A stretch of 23,627 nucleotides of DNA, from NCBI GenBank assembly GCA_002717185.1, contig PBDC01000067.1:1-23627 (forward strand), given 5' to 3'. How positions within the stretch are numbered: position 1 is the stretch's first letter; each line of letters opens with the position of its first letter. The notes beneath the pieces were generated by a model. That model ran no database searches. It was not told the DNA's origin and saw only the letters and a list, made by a program, of their open reading frames with translations. Below, one piece after another: positions 9,196 to 16,627 of this stretch. The DNA is from Rhodospirillaceae bacterium (GTDB taxonomy: Bacteria; Pseudomonadota; Alphaproteobacteria; UBA8366; GCA-2717185). The position numbers and the translations under genes were made by a program.

Positions 9196-11957
9196 CAGTC
9201 AAATTCACACTCAACGGCACACAGGTTGAGGCCGAGGACCACGAGACGATTTGGCAGGTAGCGCAGCATCAAGGTGTCGAGATACCGCACCTATGCCATT
9301 CACCCGAGCCAGGCTACCGGCCAGACGGTAATTGCCGCGCTTGTATGGTCGAGATCGAGGGCGAGCGCGTATTGGCGGCTTCCTGCATTCGCATGCCGAC
9401 TGATGGAATGGTAGTGAACTCCGTATCCGAGCGCGCTAAATCAGCGCGCAAGATGGTCTTTGAAATGCTCGCATCAGACCAACCAGAACGTGCAGTCGCC
9501 CATGATCCAAAATCGAAGTTCTGGCATTGGGCAGACAATTTAGAGATCAGCAGTAGCCGTCTTCCCGCCCGTACCCCAATCAATGCTGACTACAGCCATA
9601 CCGCCATGGCAGTCAATCTTGACGCCTGCATAAATTGCAATCTCTGCGTTCGCGCCTGCCGTGAGGTCCAGGTCAACGACGTAATTGGCATGGCCTATCG
9701 TGGCCATGGCAGCAAAGTGGTCTTCGATTTCGACGACCCGATGGGAAAGAGCACATGCGTCGCTTGCGGCGAATGCGTTCAGGCCTGCCCAACCGGTGCC
9801 TTGTTAGAAAAAACACTAGTAGACGAAAACGGCGTCGGCAAAACTGATCCATTGCGCGAGGTCGAAAGCGTATGTCCCTATTGCGGGGTCGGCTGTCAGA
9901 TCACTTACCAAACCAATAATAATAACGAAATAGTTGCGGTGCAGGGTCGTTCGGGGCCAGCAAATGAAAACCGACTATGCGTCAAGGGCCGCTTTGGCTT
10001 TGATTACATTAAGCATCCACACCGGCTGACTAAGCCAATGATCCGTCGAGACGACGCGCCGAAGGCGGCCGATATTGATATCGATCCCGCCAACCCCTGG
10101 ACCCATTTTCGTGAAGCCACCTGGGAAGAGGCTCTTGACCGAGCTGGCAACGGGTTAAAGACAGTTCGAGATCGTGACGGCTCGAAGGGGCTCGCCGGCT
10201 TCGGCTCAGCCAAGGGCTCAAATGAAGAAGCTTATATGTTCCAAAAGCTGGTACGGACCGGCTTTGGGACGAACAATGTCGACCACTGCACGCGACTGTG
10301 TCACGCCTCCTCTGTCGCCGCACTGATGGAGGGCATAGGATCAGGCGCCGTTACCGCCCCCTTCACAGCATGTCGCGATGCTGAACTAATCATCGTCATC
10401 GGCGCCAATCCCACGGAAAATCATCCTGTTGCAGCCACGTTCTTCAAACAGGCAGCAAAGCGCGGCGCAACCTTGGTCGTCATGGACCCACGCGGCCAGG
10501 CCCTCCGAAAGCACGCGACACACATGCTGCAATTCAAACCCGGCACCGACGTGGCAATGCTGAACGCCATTCTCAACGTAATCGTGACAGAAGAACTGTA
10601 TGACAAGCAGTATGTCGAGTCTCAAACAGAAGGCTTCGAGAACCTCAAAAAGCACATTACTGACTTTTCGCCGGAATCTATGTCGGAAATCTGCGGCATA
10701 GACGCCGACACCTTGCGCACAGTCGCGCGTATTTACGCTCGAGCAGAATCATCAATCATCTTTTGGGGTATGGGCATATCTCAACATACACATGGTACCG
10801 ATAATGCCCGTTGCCTGATTGCCCTATCGCTGATCACCGGACAGGTTGGTAGGCCCGGCACTGGCCTGCATCCCTTACGTGGCCAGAATAACGTCCAAGG
10901 CGCGTCAGATGCAGGTCTCATCCCAATTGTTTATCCGGACTACCAATCCGTCGAGGGTCCGGAAATTAGAAAAAAATTCGAAAATGTCTGGGGCACTTCG
11001 CTCGACCCCAACCGCGGTTTGACGGTGGTAGAAATTATGGACGCGGTGCATGATGACATCATCAAGGCTATGTACATCATGGGTGAGAACCCTGCCATGT
11101 CAGATCCGGATGCGGATCACGCCCGCGAGGCACTAGCGAAGCTTGAGCATCTTGTAGTGCAGGATCTATTCCTGACCGAAACAGCTTTCCACGCTGACGT
11201 AGTCTTGCCCGCATCCGCATGGCCTGAAAAGGACGGTACAGTCACAAATACAAACCGGCAGGTTCAAATGGGCCGTAAGGCTTTGGAAATGCCAGGCGAT
11301 ACGCGTCAGGACTGGTGGATTATCCAGGAAGTCGCCAAGCGGATTGGCCTCGACTGGTCCTACACCCATCCCAGCGACGTATTCGCGGAGATGAAGGGCG
11401 TGATGGGATCTCTCGACAACATTACCTGGGAGCGGTTAGAGCACGAAAGTGCAGTTACTTATCCCGTCGATGCTTTGGACCAGCCTGGCAACGAGATTGT
11501 CTTCGGCGACGGGTTCCCTACGGAAAGCGGCCGAGGCAAACTGGTTCCAGCGGATATCATCCCGCCGAACGAGCAACCGGACGACGAGTTCCCAATGATC
11601 CTAACTACCGGCCGACAACTCGAGCACTGGCACACCGGCGCGATGACACGCCGTAGTCGCGTGCTCGATGAGATCGAGCCGGAAGCGATCGCGCAAATGT
11701 CGTCCCGCGACTTGCACAAGCTCGGTCTTCGGGCAGGCGATGCGATCCGAGTGGAGACCCGCCGTGGCGCAATCGAGCTTAAGGCCCGCGTAGACGGTGC
11801 GATCCCAGAAGGGCTGATTTTCATCCCCTTCTGCTTCGCGGAAGCACCGGCAAACGTCTTGACCAATCCGCAGCTTGACCCGTTCGGCAAAATTCCAGAG
11901 TTCAAATACTGCGCCGCACGAGTGACAAGCGCCGAAACCGTCGTTGGGGCTGAGTGA
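9192..11957 (+). CDS. fdh1A: NAD-dependent formate dehydrogenase, catalytic alpha subunit
   Basis: A 921-residue molybdopterin enzyme oxidising formate to CO2. Domains in order: plant-type [2Fe-2S] with C35, C48, C51, C65; two ferredoxin [4Fe-4S] sites (C146, C149, C152, C156; C189, C192, C195, C199); the MopB [4Fe-4S] site C228, C231, C235, C263 with K265; then the bis-MGD domains. The metal ligand is C370, in VDHCTRLCHASSV, followed by H371, so it is a Cys and not a selenocysteine enzyme. There is no Cys between C65 and C146, so the His-Cys3 cluster of NuoG is not present. Close Fdh1 relatives can use tungsten; the sequence does not show which metal is used. Accessory genes (fdsC, fdsD, mob) are not in the window. 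Confidence 0.95.
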   Translation: MTVKFTLNGTQVEAEDHETIWQVAQHQGVEIPHLCHSPEPGYRPDGNCRACMVEIEGERVLAASCIRMPTDGMVVNSVSERAKSARKMVFEMLASDQPERAVAHDPKSKFWHWADNLEISSSRLPARTPINADYSHTAMAVNLDACINCNLCVRACREVQVNDVIGMAYRGHGSKVVFDFDDPMGKSTCVACGECVQACPTGALLEKTLVDENGVGKTDPLREVESVCPYCGVGCQITYQTNNNNEIVAVQGRSGPANENRLCVKGRFGFDYIKHPHRLTKPMIRRDDAPKAADIDIDPANPWTHFREATWEEALDRAGNGLKTVRDRDGSKGLAGFGSAKGSNEEAYMFQKLVRTGFGTNNVDHCTRLCHASSVAALMEGIGSGAVTAPFTACRDAELIIVIGANPTENHPVAATFFKQAAKRGATLVVMDPRGQALRKHATHMLQFKPGTDVAMLNAILNVIVTEELYDKQYVESQTEGFENLKKHITDFSPESMSEICGIDADTLRTVARIYARAESSIIFWGMGISQHTHGTDNARCLIALSLITGQVGRPGTGLHPLRGQNNVQGASDAGLIPIVYPDYQSVEGPEIRKKFENVWGTSLDPNRGLTVVEIMDAVHDDIIKAMYIMGENPAMSDPDADHAREALAKLEHLVVQDLFLTETAFHADVVLPASAWPEKDGTVTNTNRQVQMGRKALEMPGDTRQDWWIIQEVAKRIGLDWSYTHPSDVFAEMKGVMGSLDNITWERLEHESAVTYPVDALDQPGNEIVFGDGFPTESGRGKLVPADIIPPNEQPDDEFPMILTTGRQLEHWHTGAMTRRSRVLDEIEPEAIAQMSSRDLHKLGLRAGDAIRVETRRGAIELKARVDGAIPEGLIFIPFCFAEAPANVLTNPQLDPFGKIPEFKYCAARVTSAETVVGAE

Positions 11958-12301
11958 CGGCATCGGCGAATTTGATAGATGTAAAGCTAGTTAAACCGCC
12001 GCAATGCTCAGGCAAGGAGGCGGCAATAAACTTGTGATGAAAAATGCACTAGTGCTTTAGATCAGCAATGCACTTCCAATTTTCATTCCTAGATATACAA
12101 CGTCTCAAAATTAGGTGCGCTTCATGAAATCAGGGCTGGCTTTAAGCAGAATTGTTGATGTTCCAAATACTCTAAATTTTTCAAGTTATTGGAATTTTAT
12201 GGAAACAAACTGATACTTGCCAACTCATTAACAGCAGTAAAAGGCTGCCTTCCAGCTTTTGTGTCTACCCAATATTTTGTTTATAAAATTTCCAGCCATG
12301 A
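11958..12301. other. Intergenic region between convergent fdh1A and argC
   Basis: This 344-bp AT-rich stretch lies between two convergent genes. I see no open frame with a start and ribosome site. CCGCC (11998-12002) and a GGCGG about 18 nt later could form a weak stem just after fdh1A. A better hairpin lies at 12239-12260 near the argC stop. Nothing else stands out. Confidence 0.4.
12239..12260 (-). terminator. Hairpin after argC, probable (bidirectional) terminator
   Basis: AAAA-GCTG and CAGC-TTTT arms with one bulged G around the loop CCTTC. On the minus strand it lies about 40 nt beyond the argC stop and ends in CAGCCTTTT. On the plus strand it ends in CAGCTTTTGTG, so it could also serve fdh1A. 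The GC part of the stem is only 4 bp, so strength is doubtful. Confidence 0.4.
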
Positions 12302-13252
12302 TTAACTAAGGCCCGTAGCTTCTTCCAAGCCAAGCATTATGTTCATGTTCTGCACCGCCATGCCGGACGCGCCTTTCCCCAGATTGTCCAACAAACCCAT
12401 TAGCACCACCTGACCGTGTGCATCGTTGCCGAAGACGTGCAGCTGCAGTTCATTGGTATTTTTAAGGGCCTCCGGTTGCAGGCGGTTGATCATAGACGTT
12501 TCTTCTAAGGAGACTACAGTTACGAACTGCCGCCCTGCGTAATAGTCCGCCAGTACCGCGTGGATCTCTGACGGCTTGGGTTGCGATGGTATGGCCCAGA
12601 GTTGCAAAGGAATCTGCACGATCATGCCCTGCGCGTAACGCCCAACGCTTGGCACGAACAGCGGCCGGTGTTTCAGGCCCGTGTATTTGTGAATTTCCGG
12701 CGCATGTTTGTGATCTAGAGTAAGCCCGTAAACCTGAAAATTGTCGGTGGTGTGTTTGTCCGAAGCCTCGTCCTCAAAGGCGGCGATCAGGCTCTTGCCT
12801 CCGCCGGAGTAGCCGGAAACGGCATTGATTGTAAGTGGCCAGTCTTTCGGCAGGATGCCTGCCTCAACTAGTGGGTGTACCAACGCTATAGTGGCAACAG
12901 GATAGCATCCCGGATTACTGACGCGTTTGGCGGTAGCTATCCGCGCCGCTTGATCCACGTCATACTCAGCCATACCGTATACCCAATTATCGGCTACCCG
13001 ATGCGCCGCACTCGCGTCGATCACCCGTGCGTTGGGGTCCTTGATCATCGCGACTGCCTCGCGCGCAGCAGCATCCGGCAGGCATAGGATCGACAGGTCG
13101 GCGTGATTGAGCATCGACTGTCGCCGCTGTGGGTCCTTTCGCTCAGCGTCCTCCAGATGCAGCAAGTTCACATCTTTGCGGTCTCTCAGCCGCGCATGAA
13201 TTTGTAATCCTGTCGTTCCAGCTTCGCCGTCGATGAATACAGTTGCGTTCAT
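12302..13252 (-). CDS. argC: N-acetyl-gamma-glutamyl-phosphate reductase (short, type 2)
   Basis: NADPH-dependent reduction of N-acetylglutamyl phosphate to the semialdehyde, the third step of arginine synthesis. The 316-residue length and the N-terminal VFIDGEAGTTGLQI place it in the short ArgC class. The catalytic cysteine is C116 in SNPGCYPVA; the SGYSGGGK block is intact. I chose ATG 13252 because it begins exactly at the family N-terminus and AAGGG lies about 9 nt upstream; the in-frame ATG at 13318 would translate through a strong hairpin. In many alphaproteobacteria argC directly follows rpsI; here about 1.7 kb separates them. The hairpin at 13274-13310 lies just ahead of its ribosome site. 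Confidence 0.95.
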   Translation of the reverse strand: MNATVFIDGEAGTTGLQIHARLRDRKDVNLLHLEDAERKDPQRRQSMLNHADLSILCLPDAAAREAVAMIKDPNARVIDASAAHRVADNWVYGMAEYDVDQAARIATAKRVSNPGCYPVATIALVHPLVEAGILPKDWPLTINAVSGYSGGGKSLIAAFEDEASDKHTTDNFQVYGLTLDHKHAPEIHKYTGLKHRPLFVPSVGRYAQGMIVQIPLQLWAIPSQPKPSEIHAVLADYYAGRQFVTVVSLEETSMINRLQPEALKNTNELQLHVFGNDAHGQVVLMGLLDNLGKGASGMAVQNMNIMLGLEEATGLS

Positions 13253-13273
13253 TTTCTTGATCCCTTTTAACAA

Positions 13274-13310
13274 ACAAAACGGGCGCCCCGATGCGGCACG
13301 CCCGTTTTGT
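13274..13310 (-). terminator. Terminator-like hairpin immediately upstream of argC
   Basis: A perfect 12-bp stem (13274-13285 with 13299-13310) around a 13-nt loop. Read on the minus strand the second arm ends CGCCCGTTTTGT followed by TTGTT, as in an intrinsic terminator. It ends only about 21 nt before the argC ATG. It may stop read-through from the genes upstream, or act as an attenuator in an argC leader. Confidence 0.7.
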
Positions 13311-13550
13311 CGAAGCACCCGTCGTTCAGAGACACTACGCTGGCTTATGCGCTACCTCGTAATCGTCGTCGCTTTTGCAACATGTAAGTCTCCATCAAAG
13401 CGGATCAACGCTCTTACTTACTCGGTCCGTTATTTACGTTCTCTCGCAAACAAAGACAAGATGGCGTTCCCCTAGACGCAAATGCGCTAGGCCTATCAAT
13501 TGTCCATAATCTTCGGGAGATACCTGCCCAAGAACTACCTCCAACATTTT

Positions 13551-13571
13551 TTGCTGCTTAAAAGCTAGCAA
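13551..13571. repeat. Imperfect hairpin near the small membrane protein gene
   Basis: TTGCT-GCTT pairs with AAGC-AGCAA across AA, with one bulged T, giving 9 bp. It begins about 47 nt beyond the stop codon of the 60-residue gene. On the minus strand it is followed by a run of A rather than T, so it is not a classical terminator; it could stabilise a 3' end. A second stem, CCTAG-CGC with GCG-CTAGG, lies at 13471-13491. Confidence 0.3.
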
Positions 13572-13617
13572 ATAAAAGGAGGGCCCTACTCCAACAAAAC
13601 CTTGTATGATCGTATTG

Positions 13618-13800
13618 TTAATTGCCCTTTCGAAAAAAGTACCAGCCGGCACCTAACGACAAGATCAGCAGTAACGGCCCAAGTTCAACAGTCATGTGCA
13701 AGGCTTGATGAAAGACGCTTTGGCTATGCTCTAGAGCGGGGTGCGCTAAAGCCGGCGTGGAAGCCAAAATCGATGTAAAGAAAAGCGATACATTTTTCAT
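13618..13800 (-). CDS. Small exported or membrane protein, unknown function
   Basis: A 60-residue protein starting at 13800, where GAAGGAG lies 6 nt upstream of ATG. Residues 1-24 look like a signal peptide (MKNVSLFFTSILASTPALA, then HPALEH), and residues about 40-55 (ELGPLLLILSLGAGWYFF) form one membrane segment followed by a positive RKGN tail. The His residues after the predicted cleavage site recall metal-handling small membrane proteins, but I cannot assign a family. The open frame continues upstream to 13890 without a better start. It sits between rpsI and argC in the same direction. Real gene likely because of the ribosome site and signal peptide; function unknown. Confidence 0.55.
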   Translation of the reverse strand: MKNVSLFFTSILASTPALAHPALEHSQSVFHQALHMTVELGPLLLILSLGAGWYFFRKGN

Positions 13801-14467
13801 ACTTTCTCCTTCAAGGGTCCACTGCCCTTCAAGCTTAGGTTTCGGGTTAACGACCGAGTTCCTGGCTTCTAACAATTTCGCGCGCGCCATACCAACTCAT
13901 AAGCGCAAACCATCTAAGTCAATCGCATTCGAACACGACACTGTCAGTCTAAAGTGGTGGATACTAAAACAGATTTACACCGATTTTCTGTTTAAGCTCG
14001 AACGATCCCCTTAGATATCAAGCTAAGGGAGAGATGCCGGTTCGACAAATAAATTAAGGAGCATCGGCCTCAATATTTCAAGCTCGCGCCAAAGATTTAA
14101 GCACCGTCCAGGATTGAAATTGGGAGCAAACTATTTCCTCTGATCCAGAGTTTTCTCGTAGCGAACTGCGTCATCCGAAAGGCCAAATGGCTGGTGCTTG
14201 ACAGCTATGTCATGAAGATCAAGCGCACCTTCGCTTAATGAAGCACCGTTTGACCAGCGATAGGACTCTCTATGCCCATGGCCCTGCGGCTTTATGGGAC
14301 CGTTGACCGCCCACCAATAACCTTCAGGATTTCACTATGAAATGACTGAGCGCGACACTCTGTCGACCTATTACTTCTCTTTGAGTAGACAGCGTTCACT
14401 CATGACAACGGATCTAATGACCAAATACCAGCGTATATACTATACCAAAAAGAACCAGGAGCCATCG
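13801..14467. other. Loosely packed intergenic region upstream of the EF-hand gene
   Basis: No complete gene is seen. It holds a 7-bp hairpin CCCTTAG/CTAAGGG (14008-14029) without a T-run, and a start-less open frame on the minus strand (14131-14331, listed separately). A GGTTCGA string at 14039-14045 is not part of any tRNA-like cloverleaf. The plus-strand frame from 14342 to the EF-hand start has no supported start codon. Confidence 0.4.
14131..14331 (-). pseudogene. Start-less open frame, possible gene remnant
   Basis: Read on the minus strand, 66 codons are open between a TGA (14332-14334) and a TAG (14131-14133). The product is rich in Trp, His and Gly at its N-terminal end (NPEGYWWAVNGPIKPQGHGH) and ends LDQRK. 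No ATG, GTG or TTG codon occurs in frame near the beginning and no ribosome site is seen. I recognise no family. It could be a decayed gene end, or a chance frame, since a 66-codon gap between stops is not rare in a 667-bp region read in six frames. Confidence 0.2.
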
Positions 14468-14770
14468 ATGAAAATTATAGCCCCAGCAGTACTGACACTT
14501 TCACTTATTGCAGCTCCATCCGCGATGGCAGGCGGTTGTAATGGTGCTGTCCACAAGCATTCACCAGAAGAAATGGCAATTTTCTACTTCGATAAAATGG
14601 ATTTAAATGGGGACAAAATCGTTACAAAAGGGGAGTTTGAAAAATCCTCTATGAAAAATTTAGTAAAATCCTTTGATGCGCTCGCACCTGATGATTCAGG
14701 CACTGTGAAACGCGATTCGTTTATTAGATCGTTTATACAGGCACACTCTGAACCTAAACCGAAAGCTTAA
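14468..14770 (+). CDS. Exported EF-hand calcium-binding domain protein
   Basis: A 100-residue protein with a signal peptide (MKIIAPAVLTLSLIAAPSAMA, cleavage after about residue 21), so it acts in the periplasm or outside. One EF-hand loop is clear: D-L-N-G-D-K-I-V-T-K-G-E, with acids or Asn at positions 1, 3, 5 and 12 but Lys instead of Gly at position 6. A second, degenerate loop follows (APDDSGTVKRDS), lacking acids at positions 1 and 12. ATG 14468 has AGGAG 6 nt upstream; in-frame ATGs further upstream lack this and would bury the signal peptide. It is AT-richer than neighbouring genes and lies on the opposite strand to rpsI and argC, which suggests a later insertion into this neighbourhood. 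Partner unknown. Confidence 0.75.
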   Translation: MKIIAPAVLTLSLIAAPSAMAGGCNGAVHKHSPEEMAIFYFDKMDLNGDKIVTKGEFEKSSMKNLVKSFDALAPDDSGTVKRDSFIRSFIQAHSEPKPKA

Positions 14771-14854
14771 CGCTACCTAACTGACCAGGCGCTGTTACCG
14801 GACGTTAGATAGTCGCCAAAAGCAGACGCGCGCCTCGTTTACGCCTTATAGTAA

Positions 14855-14881
14855 AAGGGGTTGGAAAACATCCAACCCCTT
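14855..14881 (-). terminator. Rho-independent terminator of the rplM-rpsI operon
   Basis: AAGGGGTTGGA (14855-14865) pairs fully with TCCAACCCCTT (14871-14881) around a 5-nt loop. On the minus strand the stem runs into TTTTAC, about 31 nt beyond the rpsI stop. The other side is A-rich, so it may also end EF-hand transcripts less efficiently. Confidence 0.75.
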
Positions 14882-14911
14882 AATAAAAAATAAAAATTTT
14901 GTACTCGTATG

Positions 14912-15484
14912 TTACCGTTTCGAGAACTGAAAGCTACGACGCGCCTTGCGCTTGCCGTATTTTTTTCGCTCGACAACACGTGAATCTCGGGTCAGGAAAC
15001 CGCCAGACTTCAGTGTCGGACGTAAAGTTGGTTCAAAGCCTGTAAGCGCCTTGCTGATCCCATGCCGCACAGCACCAGCCTGCCCGGACAAACCGCCGCC
15101 CTTCACTGTGCACATCACATCGTATTGGTTTTCACGATTAACCGCCGCGAAAGGTTGCTTAATTACCATGCGAAGAACCGGACGGGCAAAATAGGTCTCG
15201 ATTTCGCGGCCATTAACGATGATACGGCCGGCGCCGGGCTTGATCCAGACACGTGCGACCGCGTTCTTCCGTTTGCCAGTTGCGTACGCACGTCCTTGTT
15301 CGTCAAGCTTAGCAACTGCGGGCTCGTTAGACGCCGCGCTATCGGCTTCCGGCGTAGCCTGGGTCAAGCCAGTCGCCGCACCCAGGTCAGCGAGGTCGCG
15401 AATCGGTTCTGCAGGAGCCGTTGGCGCCACTTCTTCTGGCTGCGCTTCGGCCGCTACCGTTTCTTGGTCCTTTTCGTCGGCCAT
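14912..15484 (-). CDS. rpsI: 30S ribosomal protein S9 with long acidic N-terminal extension
   Basis: The core S9 domain starts near residue 62 ([21 protein letters not shown]) and ends in the diagnostic basic tail [10 protein letters not shown], whose last residues reach the ribosomal P site. At 190 residues the protein is about 60 longer than the bacterial core; the extra N-terminal part is rich in Ala, Glu and Pro ([10 protein letters not shown] and similar) and looks disordered. Shorter extensions are common in alphaproteobacteria. ATG 15484 is 2 nt beyond the rplM stop, with GGAGCG upstream inside the rplM end, so the pair is one operon. Identity is certain; the role of the extension is unknown. 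Confidence 0.97.
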   Translation of the reverse strand: MADEKDQETVAAEAQPEEVAPTAPAEPIRDLADLGAATGLTQATPEADSAASNEPAVAKLDEQGRAYATGKRKNAVARVWIKPGAGRIIVNGREIETYFARPVLRMVIKQPFAAVNRENQYDVMCTVKGGGLSGQAGAVRHGISKALTGFEPTLRPTLKSGGFLTRDSRVVERKKYGKRKARRSFQFSKR

Positions 15485-15486
15485 CT

Positions 15487-15951
15487 TTAGACGCTCCGCT
15501 TATTTTTTGGGTTCATAGCAGCTATATCCAAGTTTTCCGGGTTCTGCGCCTCATGGGGATGCTCAGCACCTGCATAGACGCGCAAATTGCTGAGTTGTTT
15601 TCGCGCTAGCCGGTTCTTCGGCAACATGCGCTGCACAGCCTTAATAACAACATCCTCCGGCTTTTTACCTTCCAGTATCTCGCCAGCCGTACGCGACTTG
15701 ATACCACCAGGGTAACCAGTATGTCGGTAATAAGTCTTGTCGTTGCGCTTATTACCTGTCAGTTGCACCTTCTCGGCATTGACTACAATGACGTTGTCGC
15801 CGCAATCCACATGCGGCGTGAATTCCGGGCGATGCTTTCCACGCAGAATTTTGGCGATCTCCGCCGCCATGCGTCCTAGCACCACGCCCTCGGCATCAAC
15901 GACGAGCCATTTCTTCTGGACATCCGCCGGCTTCATCGAAAACGTGTTCAT
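15487..15951 (-). CDS. rplM: 50S ribosomal protein L13
   Basis: A 154-residue L13, standard length. [20 protein letters not shown] opens the protein, followed by [18 protein letters not shown], then [12 protein letters not shown] and the [12 protein letters not shown] motif, all diagnostic. ATG 15951 was chosen because it gives the family N-terminus; the frame extends upstream to 16026 but into the predicted promoter. First gene of rplM-rpsI. A candidate promoter lies at 16007-16034. Confidence 0.97.
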   Translation of the reverse strand: MNTFSMKPADVQKKWLVVDAEGVVLGRMAAEIAKILRGKHRPEFTPHVDCGDNVIVVNAEKVQLTGNKRNDKTYYRHTGYPGGIKSRTAGEILEGKKPEDVVIKAVQRMLPKNRLARKQLSNLRVYAGAEHPHEAQNPENLDIAAMNPKNKRSV

Positions 15952-16006
15952 CTGACTACACCTGTTAGGTTTCGCGCCGAAAATCGGCCACGCGCGGTAG
16001 TTGATC

Positions 16007-16034
16007 AGTATGCCAATACCATTCATTCAGTCAA
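16007..16034 (-). promoter_or_regulatory. rplM: Candidate sigma-70-type promoter for rplM-rpsI
   Basis: On the minus strand, TTGACT (16034-16029) and CATACT (16012-16007) are separated by 16 nt, about 55 nt upstream of the rplM ATG. The -35 box matches 5 of 6 consensus bases and the -10 box 4 of 6. The spacer carries AATGGTATT, one of the repeated half-sites described at 16075-16099. Confidence 0.5.
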
Positions 16035-16074
16035 TGTTTTTTAATGGATATTTCGTAATATAAAACAATAGGTT

Positions 16075-16099
16075 ATGGTAATGGTATTATAATACCATT
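16075..16099. promoter_or_regulatory. Perfect 20-bp palindrome plus extra half-site upstream of rplM
   Basis: AATGGTATTATAATACCATT (16080-16099) equals its own reverse complement. Immediately before it lies another ATGGTA (16075-16080). The same half-site occurs again in the predicted rplM promoter spacer (AATACCATT, 16015-16023). The cluster lies 14 bp beyond the thioesterase stop codon and upstream of rplM. It may be an operator for a dimeric regulator; an AU-rich RNA hairpin for transcript ending is the alternative. Confidence 0.5.
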
Positions 16100-16113
16100 G
16101 TATAATAGACTGA

Positions 16114-16545
16114 TTATGCGGGGGGAATAGAATACGTTGCTGTGATATGTGCAACTGGCCCTTCGAGGTTTTTGGCAAACACCATCCCCTCACCTACAGC
16201 CAGCCGTTTGCCGGCCTTGATAACCTTGGCTTCGCAGACCAGGTCGTTGAGCCCGGCTCCACGTAGCAGATTAATGTTAAGACTGGTCGTCACCGCCATT
16301 TTTGCCATCACGCCATATACACCGATCACGGCCACCCATATCGCATAATCCCCTATTGCCATCATCGCGGGACCGCTAACCGTAGGGCCGGGCCGGACGT
16401 GCTTAGGATCAAACGGCAGCCGTACTTCAGCGGCGCCATAGGTTATTTCCTCTACCTGGAAATCATAGACCTCAAGAAAATTAGCGTCAGCCGCGCAGAT
16501 CTCGTTGAATTCCGCAAGGGTCGCCTTCGGAAGTTGCTCAGACAT
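16114..16545 (-). CDS. PaaI-type hotdog-fold thioesterase
   Basis: A 143-residue single hotdog domain protein of the PaaI/YdiI-like acyl-CoA thioesterase group. The central block RPGPTVSGPAMMAIGDYAIWVAV (about 50-73) matches the helix that packs the substrate tunnel, and T-LNINLLR (about 87-95) matches the core strand seen in the family. Such enzymes hydrolyse acyl-CoA or aryl-CoA esters. A weak GAAG precedes the ATG at 16545. It is divergent from the crotonase-like gene across 82 bp and lies upstream of rplM on the same strand, an association I recall from other alphaproteobacterial genomes. Specific substrate unknown. Confidence 0.88.
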   Translation of the reverse strand: MSEQLPKATLAEFNEICAADANFLEVYDFQVEEITYGAAEVRLPFDPKHVRPGPTVSGPAMMAIGDYAIWVAVIGVYGVMAKMAVTTSLNINLLRGAGLNDLVCEAKVIKAGKRLAVGEGMVFAKNLEGPVAHITATYSIPPA

Positions 16546-16627
16546 GGGTAAACACTTCGCATGTTATTAAAGCGCTGGTACAACTACAGCTCCATTAATC
16601 GAAGACAAAGCGAAAAGCGGAGGAACT

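Noticed and set aside
10299..10301. Possible selenocysteine in formate dehydrogenase
   Set aside because: The metal-ligand codon is TGT (Cys370), so this is a cysteine enzyme.
11459..11905. 148-codon minus-strand frame inside fdh1A
   Set aside because: Antisense to a secure gene, low-complexity Ser/Pro/Arg content and no ribosome site; a shadow frame.
13434..13652. 72-codon minus-strand frame after the small membrane protein
   Set aside because: Starts inside the 60-residue gene in another frame and has no ribosome site; the signal-peptide gene is better supported.
14035..14060. GGTTCGA string resembling a tRNA T-loop
   Set aside because: No matching acceptor, anticodon or D arms around it.
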